A stretch of 64,000 nt of DNA, taken from contig CP136061.1 of NCBI GenBank assembly GCA_032622095.1, forward strand, positions 132,688,087 to 132,752,086. The letters run 5' to 3'. Each line of letters opens with the position of its first letter. Within the stretch, counting starts at the first letter, position 1. The notes under the pieces were generated by a model. It made no database searches and had not been told where the DNA came from. It saw only the letters and a program-made list of their open reading frames with translations. The DNA is from Siphonodentalium dalli (lineage: Eukaryota > Mollusca > Scaphopoda > Gadilida > Siphonodentaliidae). The position numbers were made by a program, and so were the translations under genes. Below, one piece after another: positions 57,171-64,000 of this stretch.

Positions 57171-57319
57171 AGCTCTCTTGTTGAGCTTTCTAACAAGTTT
57201 CTACAAACATGATTCTATAGGGCTCATTCAGTCCGTGCGGGTAGGGGGTTGGTGGCCGCCACTTGATGAATGGGTTTCAGTTTTGTTCGTATTTGCGAGT
57301 CATGTGTATATGTGGATAT

Positions 57320-57400
57320 ATATGTGTGTGAGGGGGGTATGTGTGGGTGTGTGTGTGTGTGTGAGAGGGAGGGTGTGTGTGTGTGTGTGTATGTCTGTCT
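57320..57400. repeat. (GT)n/(GTCT)n microsatellite
   Basis: gtgtgtgtgtgtgtgagagg and tgtctgtctgtctgt lead into the first + strand Helitron, whose 5' end has decayed into it. Confidence 0.8.
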
Positions 57401-57992
57401 GTCTGTTCGCGATGGACTCGAAAACGGCCGAGCCGATTTCGATGAAACTTGGTATGTGTCGGTACTTTCGGCCGAGGAGTGGCATGGGCATATTAATTTG
57501 CCCGTGCGACGTGACCTTGACCTTGAAATCGGGTCATTTCAAGGTCGAACGCCCGAGTATCACGAGATTTCGATGAAAATTAGTGTCTGGGGATACTTTC
57601 GTATGGGGAGTGTCGTGAGCCTATTCGTTTGCCCGTGCGACGTGACCTTGAAATCGGGTCAATTCAAGGTCAAATCGCGAATTTTTATGGGATTTCGACG
57701 AAATTTGATACATGGGGTTACTTTTATCCACTGAGTGTTTTGGACGGGTCAAATCGTGACCCCGACCTGACCTTGACCTTCAAAATGATCAATTCGAGGT
57801 CAAATGGGGAAAACTGGATGGATTTCGACGGGTACTTTTGTCGGGTACTTTTGTCCGGGCAGTGTTTTGGACGGGTCAAATCGTGACCCCACCTGACCTT
57901 GACCTTCAAAATGGACAATTCAAGGTCAAATCGCGCAATTCGCCGAAAAGCAGAGGGGAAACAGCCCGGACGAAGTCGGGTCCACCAGCTAG
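57400..57992 (+). mobile_element. Helitron, plus array unit 1
   Basis: The 5' TC end is lost in a GT repeat. The interior ttcgcgatggactcgaaaac, AGGTCA repeats and 3' hairpin agcccggacgaagtcgggtc are followed by accagCTAG at 57989-57992. It matches the minus-strand units a and b. Confidence 0.7.
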
Positions 57993-58500
57993 TCTCATAT
58001 ATATTTTGAAGACCTCTGTTTGTCTGTATGTTTGTCTGTATGTATGTCATTGATACAAATCTACGATTCTCGACCGATCGGGACGAAACTTGGTACGTGT
58101 GTGTAGTTTGACCAGGCGGTCGTTGTCGTATTGGCGAGCCCGTGCGACGCCCGTGCAGCGCATGCGACGACGAGATCTCGGAAACGGGTGGAGCTATCGA
58201 CTTGAAATTTGGTATGTGAATGTATCTTGCCCCGGATACGAATTTTATCGGATCACCGATCCCTTGCGACGCCAGCTTCGCGCTTGCGCAGACAGACCAG
58301 ATCTCGGAAACGGGTGGAGCTATCGACTTGAAATTTGGTATGTGAATGTATCTTGCCCCGGATACGAATTTTATCGGGTCGCAGAGCCCGTGCGACGGCC
58401 ATCTTCGCGCATGCGCAGACCAGATCTCGGAAACGGGTGGAGCTATCGACTTGAAATTTGGTTTTTGAATAGCCCGGACAACGTCGGGCTCATCGGCTAG
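57993..58500 (+). mobile_element. Helitron, plus array unit 2 (121-bp internal repeats)
   Basis: Starts TCTCATATATATTTTGAAG immediately after the CTAG of unit 1. It contains three ~121-bp units (gatctcggaaacgggtggag ...). It ends in the hairpin cccggacaacgtcgggct, then catcggCTAG. It is the mirror of 53038-53539. Confidence 0.75.
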
Positions 58501-59159
58501 TCTATTATATATTTTGGGAAATCTGTGTGTGTGTGTGTCTGTCTGTCTGTCTATCTGTATGTGTGTTCGCGATGGACTCGAAAACGGCCAAGCCGATTTC
58601 GATGAAACTTGGTACGTGGGGGTACTTTCGGCCGGGGAGTGGCATGGGCCTGTTAATTTGCCGGTGCGACGTGACCTTGACCTTGAAATCGGGTCATTTC
58701 AAGGTCGAACGCCCGAGTATCACGGGATTTCGATGAAAATTAGTGTCTGGGATACTTTCGTATGGGGAGTGTCGTAAGCATATTCGTTTGCCCGTGCGAC
58801 GTGACCTTGACCTTAAAATTGGGTCAATTCAAGGTCAAATCGCGAATTTTGATGGAATTTCGACGAAATTTGATACGTAGGGTTACTTTTGTCCACTGTG
58901 TGTTTTCGACGGGTCAAATCGTGATCCCGACCTGACCTTGACCTTCAAAATGATCGATCCGAGGTCAAATCGGGTAAAACCGGATGGATTTCGACGGGTA
59001 CTTTTGTCGGGTACTTTTGTCCGGGCAGTGTTTTGGACGGGTCAAATCGTGACCCCCACCTGACCTTGACCTTCAACATGGACAATTCAAGGTCAAATCG
59101 CACAATTCGCCGAAAAGCAGAGGCGAAACAGCCCGGACGAAGTCGGGTCCACCTGCTAG
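58501..59159 (+). mobile_element. Helitron, plus array unit 3
   Basis: Starts TCTATTATATATTTTGGG directly after the previous CTAG and ends agcccggacgaagtcgggtc, then cacctgCTAG, then T. Both ends are intact. The interior has clusters of gaccttgaccttcaaaatg and its inverse. No protein-coding capacity for Rep/Hel. Confidence 0.8.
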
Positions 59160-59310
59160 TTATATATATACCAATGCTTGTAATTATAGAATATAAAATA
59201 TATTGGTTTCGCGAATGACCAACTCAGAATTCCGTTAAAATAACAACCAGCACCTAATTAATCGTTTGGGACGTGATTCTTTTGAGAAAACATTACTCAC
59301 AGACGAGATT

Positions 59311-60024
59311 GTTTGCAGAAATGCTTACTTTTATATAATTTTATAGCAATTTATGCGTTTATTCAATGTTGAATCAGACCATTTGCGTGGCAGATTACTC
59401 CGCGTGACAACTCATACTATATGGTTGATCATCCGTAGTATATAAATCTTCTAGAAATTTTGGCTAGATACCACCAAATTGCGACCGGTTGCCATAGCAA
59501 ACTATTTTCGGAAATTTATGTGTTTGGGGGCTTTAATTTCGCTATATGACGATATGTTTGCGACATTTTGAATCAAATGTAAATTATTTCCGAAGTTAAA
59601 TAATCCAGGAATATTTTGCCAACATCTGGAACTAGCCTTTCTCGAAAATCACCCACCACCGACAGAGGGCGCCATTCAAAATGGCCACCAAAGCCCCGTT
59701 TTCTAACGGTAAATGCTTACTTTTATATCATTTTATCGCAATGTATGCGTTAATTTAATGCTGAGTCAGACCATTTGTCATGACAGAATTATCCACGTGA
59801 CAACTCATAATATATATATTGGTGATCATCCGTATAGTCTATAAATCTTCCAAAAAATTTGGGTAGATACCACCAAATTGCGACCAGTTAACATGGCAAC
59901 CGATTTTCGGAAAATCATGTGTTTGGGGCTGCAATTTCGCTATACGAGATGTCTGCATGCGACATTTTGAAACAAAATATTTTTAATGGAATTAATTTCC
60001 AAAGAAATAGGATCCAGGAATATA
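59311..60024. repeat. Direct duplication, ~320-bp units 397 bp apart
   Basis: 59311-59620 and 59708-60024 share atgcttacttttatat, gaatcagaccattt/gagtcagaccattt, gataccaccaaattgcgacc, attttcggaa, tttcgctata and tgcgacattttga in order. Divergence is moderate. Confidence 0.75.
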
Positions 60025-60104
60025 CTTAAATTGCCCCCGCTTCTTGTTCCTTCCGCTGAAGGGGTCAAGAATCACCTGCCATGGTGATTGCCAACCGAAA
60101 ACTT

Positions 60105-60240
60105 GTCTACGCGTCTACGACTTAGGCTACTGGGCGCCGCCATTTTGGAACAATGACGTCACGAATCACGACACGCGACCCCCACGTGACGCCAAAAATA
60201 GGTTGCATCTTCCCGGACCCCTCGCTGTGTGATCGGCCTA
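60105..60240. promoter_or_regulatory. CpG-rich patch with CRE-like and YY1-like sites
   Basis: gcgccgccattttgg (YY1-type GCCGCCATTTTG) is 8 bases from atgacgtcac (CRE/ATF core TGACGTCA). It is followed by cacgtgac (E-box). This cluster is unusual for the local AT-rich background and resembles animal core promoters. No gene was found next to it. Confidence 0.3.
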
Positions 60241-60929
60241 TATTGAATACATGTTAATGTGCGTAAAACATTTATTTATAAAAGAGTCATTCGCTGATAA
60301 CAAGTGCATGAAGTGGGAAGCGGATATATCCGTTTCTCGTCCTGTAGGTAATGTTTTGGGTCCGTTTCCCGTCCTAAACGAGTTAACGAACAGGCGGCCG
60401 ACTCGGCCGTCTCCGACCACAACCATCAGTGGGCTGCAGAACGAAACATATCTATAAAAGTTGAAATATAAGACTTACAAATTATCTTTTAAATTTCTTT
60501 TATTGGTAATTGACATAGCTTGTCACAAACCAAAAATCAACATTATTGACTTAAAAATGTAAAGGACAATAAACGAAATTGAAATTCCCAACAACACCAA
60601 CTGGTCGCGCAGTTCGACTTTTAAATCGGAAAAACCAATTATCTATAAATAAAATGCCCATCGGACCACAGCTTTCAATACTTTGCAGAACAGTATACAC
60701 GCGGCGCGCGCTAATAACTTCTAGCTTTATTCACATTCCGGTGTCAACTAAGGTCGACAAACAGATTCAATAGTCATATATACATACTGTAGCCTATGCA
60801 TGCTCGTATACGTATTTATCGAAGTGATAGAAATTATCGAATCGAAAGAAAAAGGGTTCTTTTTATAAAGTTTGTGGCAATAGTAATAGACACCTGTAGC
60901 ATAATGGACGACGACAGATAATTATTACG
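60241..60929. other. Intergenic, nothing recognised
   Basis: Short frames at 60251-60457 and 60579-60773 have no recognisable features. Confidence 0.3.
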
Positions 60930-61385
60930 AATAGCTATTTGTAGTCGTAGCTTTTTCACACGGTCCAAAAATCTGTTCGCAGAATTGACAACTATGAGTC
61001 CGTTTGTGAGACAATCGTGCTTGCCACTCGCAGTAATTATGTCGTTATCAGGTCATATAGCTTAACGCTTTGTGTTTATCAAGACACTCGCGCTTCACGG
61101 CGACTTTATTACCACTAATAGGTTAACATTAAGGCCACTTGGCGATCGCGCATTTTAAGGACATAATCTCAAAAACATCTTCCACATTGAGGAGCTGAGA
61201 AGCGATCGCGAACTTATTACTACATGATGTATTTGTGAGTATTGTTGAAAGTCCGAAACCGTAATCGTACCAACGACTTGGGGGAAAAACGACAACGAAT
61301 AGAAAAAAAAACACAAATTCTAGTGACGTATAGTACTCTATTCGTAAAAATTATTTGTCGTAGTTCAGTATTCGAAAGGTGCCTA
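60930..61385 (+). repeat. Dispersed repeat (second copy of 14465-14830), abutting the minisatellite
   Basis: Blocks cacggtccaaaaatctg, ttcgcagaattgacaac, cttgccactcgcagtaat, aacacaaattctagtgacgt and attcgaaaggtgcc match the 14.5-kb copy in the same orientation. Its position directly upstream of the minisatellite and LINE suggests that it belongs to the LINE leader. Confidence 0.6.
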
Positions 61386-61407
61386 TTAGCTCTTTAATCG
61401 TTCTTTT

Positions 61408-62975
61408 TACGGTATACGATAACAGTGCAGAGATGCGGCGCGGAGAGTGTAATCGTTAATTTTAGAGTATACGATAACAGTGCAGAGATGCGGCCCGGAG
61501 AGTTTAATCGTTATTTTTAAAGTATACGATAACAGTGCAGAGATGCGGCACGGAGAGTTTAATCGTTATTTTAACAGTATACGATAACAGTGCAGAGATG
61601 CGGCGCGGAGAGTTTAATCGTTATTTTTACAGTATACGATAACAATGCAGAAATGCGGCGCGGAGAGTTTAATCTTTATATTTAGAGTAGTCGATAACAG
61701 TGCAGAGATCCGGCGCGGAGAGTTTAATCGTTATTTTTACAGTATACGATAACAGTGCAGAGATGCGGCGCGGAGAGTTTAATCGTTATTTTTACAGTAT
61801 ACGATAACAGTGCAGAGATGCGGCGCGGAGAGTTTAATCGTTATTTTTACAGTATACGATAACAGTGCAGAGATGCGGCGCGGAGAGTTTAATCTTTATA
61901 TTTAGAGTATTCGATAACAGTGCAGAGATGCGGCGCGGAGGGTTTAATCTTTATTTTCAGAGTATACGATAACAGTGCAGAGATGCGGGGTGGAGAGTTT
62001 AATCTTTATTTTTACAGTATACGATAACTGTGCAGAGATGCGGCGCGGGGAGTTTAATCGTTATTTTTAGAGTATATATACGATAACAGTGCAGAGATGA
62101 GGTGGGAAAGAGTTTAATCTTTATTTTTACAGTATACGATAACAGTGCAGAGATGCGGCGCGGAGAGTGTACTCGTTAATTTTAGAGTATACGATAACAG
62201 TGCAGAGATGCGGCCCGGAGAGTTTAATCGTTATTTTTTAAGTATACGATAACAGTGCAGAGATGCGGCACGGAGAGTTTAATCGTTATTTTAACAGTAT
62301 ACGATAACAGTGCAGAGATGCGGCGCGGAGAGTTTAATCGTTATTTTTACAGTATACGATAACAATGCAGAAATGCGGCGCGGAGAGTTTAATCTTTATA
62401 TTTAGAGTAGTCGATAACAGTGCAGAGATCCGGCGCGGAGAGTTTAATCGTTATTTTTACAGTATACGATAACAGTGCAGAGATGCGGCGCGGAGAGTTT
62501 AATCGTTATATTTAGAGTATTCGATAACAGTGCAGAGATGCGGCGCGGAGGGTTTAATCTTTATTTTTAGAGTATACGATAACAGTGCAGAGATGCGGGG
62601 TGGAGAGTTTAATCTTTATTTTTACAGTATACGATAACTGTGCAGAGATGCGGCGCGGGGAGTTTAATCGTTATTTTTAGAGTATATATACGATAACAGT
62701 GCAGAGATGAGGTGGGAAAGAGTTTAATCTTTATTTTTACAGTATACGATAACAGTGCAGAGATGCGGCGCGGAGAGTTTAATCGTTATTTTTAAAGTAT
62801 ACGATAACAGTGCAGAGATGCGGCGTGGAGAGTTTAATCTTTATTTTTACAGTATACGATAACTGTGCAGAGATGCGGCGCGGGGAGTTTAATCGTAATT
62901 TTTAGAGTATACGATAACAGTGCAGAGATGCGGCGCGGAGAGTTTAATCTTTAGTTTTACAGTATACGATAACAG
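61408..62975. repeat. Minisatellite, 55-bp unit, about 28 copies, with 720-bp higher-order repeat
   Basis: Unit: tatacgataacagtgcagag, atgcggcgcggagagtttaa, tcgttatttttacag. Unit variants (cggcccgg, cggcacgg, aacaatgcagaaatg, gatccgg, gcggggtgg, aggtgggaaag) occur in the same order in a second round offset by exactly 720 bp. The second round lacks some of the plain units. It lies just upstream of a LINE ORF2. Confidence 0.92.
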
Positions 62976-63139
62976 TAAGAGTAAGCTCTTACATGATTGA
63001 AAACTCCTCATTAATTATTTTTGCTATATGAGTATATATGCTTTTCTTGTTTTGTTCATCTGAATTTGTTGCTAGTCTCTTCGTTACTTCAAGCTTAAGT
63101 GCTCATTTGCTGAAACTGATTGTGCTTTCTTATCTAATT

Positions 63140-63231
63140 GTATCCGATGATGACCCTATTTACCCTCCCTCTCTGGGTTTTCCATATCCATGAATATTGA
63201 TATTGTTCAATACAGGGTCGTTATCGGATAC
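63140..63231. other. Inverted repeat in the LINE leader
   Basis: gtatccgatgatgaccctat (63140-63159) is inverse to atacagggtcgttatcggat (63210-), leaving a loop of about 50 bases that contains an upstream ATG at 63191. It lies between the minisatellite and the ORF2 start. Confidence 0.5.
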
Positions 63232-63285
63232 TTTAATCTCAGAAGGCGCAGGGCAAAGTCAAAAAACAAGTCATCACCTCATATA

Positions 63286-64000
63286 ATGAATCTTACACCG
63301 CGCAGAAACATAGGCACTTTCATATTTTTGTGCAGTTTACTGATTATTATAGCCAATGACGTGGAAGTTCAGCCAGGGCCGATGGAACCAGAAACTATTT
63401 CTATATTTCACTATAATATTCGTAGTCTCAGAAACAAAATATCAAAGCTTGCTGACCATATAGAATATTACGATATCGTATGCTTTACCGAGACGCACCT
63501 CAATAAAATTGTGCATAACGACTCCATATTATTTTCCAATTTTCAAGCTCCGTTCAGACTTGATAGAAACGAACACGGAGGAGGTCTGGCTGTGTATTTT
63601 GCATCCAGCCTTGTGTATAAATATTTACCTGAATTTGGTTTTGACGACGAAATTTTGTGGTTTGAAATCGGAACCAGGCAGAAATTTCTTTTCTGCATAA
63701 CTTACAGATCTGATCGTGAATGCTTAGACTCTTACTGGACGAATCTTGACATCTCCATTGCTAATGCCCTAGCATATAATATGTCATTAGTCATGGTTGG
63801 AGATCTAAATTGCAATTTATTAATTCGTGATGGTGAGCTTCAAAAAATCATGAACAAATGGACCCTTGAAAACGTAATTAAAGAACCAACTCGAATAGGT
63901 GTGAACTCAGCAACACTATTAGATCCGATTTTATTAAGTGATAGTCTAGTTTACCTAAACCCGTACACTATTGATCTAGGTTTATCAGACCATAGAGCAA
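63286..64000 (+). CDS. Non-LTR retrotransposon ORF2, endonuclease domain (runs off window)
   Basis: Open from ATG 63286 to the window end (238 codons, no stop); the frame is also open upstream to about 63150. A hydrophobic N-terminus (GTFIFLCSLLIIIA) is followed by the 2A-like motif NDVEVQPGP (residues 24-32). Next comes an apurinic-type endonuclease: FHYNIRSLRNK (Asn), CFTETHLN (Glu), GGGLAVYF, VMVGDLNCN (Asp/Asn) and LSDHRA (Asp235/His236 pair). All the catalytic blocks present in this part are intact. The reverse transcriptase should follow beyond 64000. The layout resembles CR1/L2/Rex1-type LINEs, some of which carry N-terminal 2A sequences. The endonuclease-less RT relic at 53.5-57 kb could be a related family. 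Confidence 0.85.
   Translation, partial: MNLTPRRNIGTFIFLCSLLIIIANDVEVQPGPMEPETISIFHYNIRSLRNKISKLADHIEYYDIVCFTETHLNKIVHNDSILFSNFQAPFRLDRNEHGGGLAVYFASSLVYKYLPEFGFDDEILWFEIGTRQKFLFCITYRSDRECLDSYWTNLDISIANALAYNMSLVMVGDLNCNLLIRDGELQKIMNKWTLENVIKEPTRIGVNSATLLDPILLSDSLVYLNPYTIDLGLSDHRA

Noticed and set aside
57178-58777. Overlapping frames in the + strand Helitron array
   Set aside because: Same reason: the translations repeat with the DNA units and mirror those at 51.7-53.4 kb.

Overview
This is metazoan nuclear DNA. It is AT-rich, carries a gene split by GT-AG introns, and is crowded with non-LTR retrotransposons, Helitrons and many families of palindromic (foldback) and TIR-bearing miniature DNA transposons. 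No bacterial operon structure, rRNA, CRISPR array or convincing tRNA was seen. The repeat mix (AGGTCA-rich Helitrons, LINE tails with a C-terminal zinc knuckle, abundant foldback MITEs, a Shisa/CYYR1-type gene) suggests a lophotrochozoan, most likely a bivalve mollusc. That assignment is inference.

1-20.1 kb: one good protein-coding gene on the + strand, assembled here from four exons (1002-1050, 4336-4462, 15287-15420, 19681-20081). Intron phases 1, 2 and 1 all agree. The 236-residue product has a signal peptide, a six-cysteine Tyr/Cys-rich ectodomain, one membrane span and a Pro-rich tail with a PPPY motif. This is the architecture of CYYR1 and other Shisa-like single-span adaptors. Its introns are full of repeats: a 470-bp tandem duplication that copied the exon 1 splice donor, a 150-bp tandem family, several foldbacks, a TIR element ending 24 bp before exon 3, and a 3.2-kb giant inverted repeat in intron 3. 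A possible small secreted Cys-rich protein lies antisense in intron 2.

20-34 kb: no confident gene. The region holds two TTAA-flanked transposon families (a 494-bp element in near-identical twin copies, and a 456-bp near-perfect palindrome), further MITEs and foldbacks, and simple repeats.

34-48 kb: a decaying orphan coding region (34.6-36.0 kb); a possible small secreted-protein gene on the minus strand with a TATA-like box (36.8-37.7 kb); more foldbacks; a PIF/Harbinger-like element with TAA duplications (40.8-43.3 kb); more TTAA elements; and a weak P-element/THAP-like transposase fragment.

48.8-59.2 kb: a nest of transposons. A LINE tail is interrupted by a poly-C TIR element and then capped by three head-to-tail Helitrons. 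A CR1/L2-like LINE reverse-transcriptase relic follows, itself interrupted by a second copy of the first LINE tail. A mirror-image array of three Helitrons closes the block.

59.2-64 kb: a tandem duplication, a CpG-rich promoter-like patch, a dispersed repeat, a 1.57-kb minisatellite of 55-bp units with higher-order structure, and then the intact start of a LINE ORF2 endonuclease that runs off the window. Its N-terminus carries a 2A-like motif, NDVEVQPGP.
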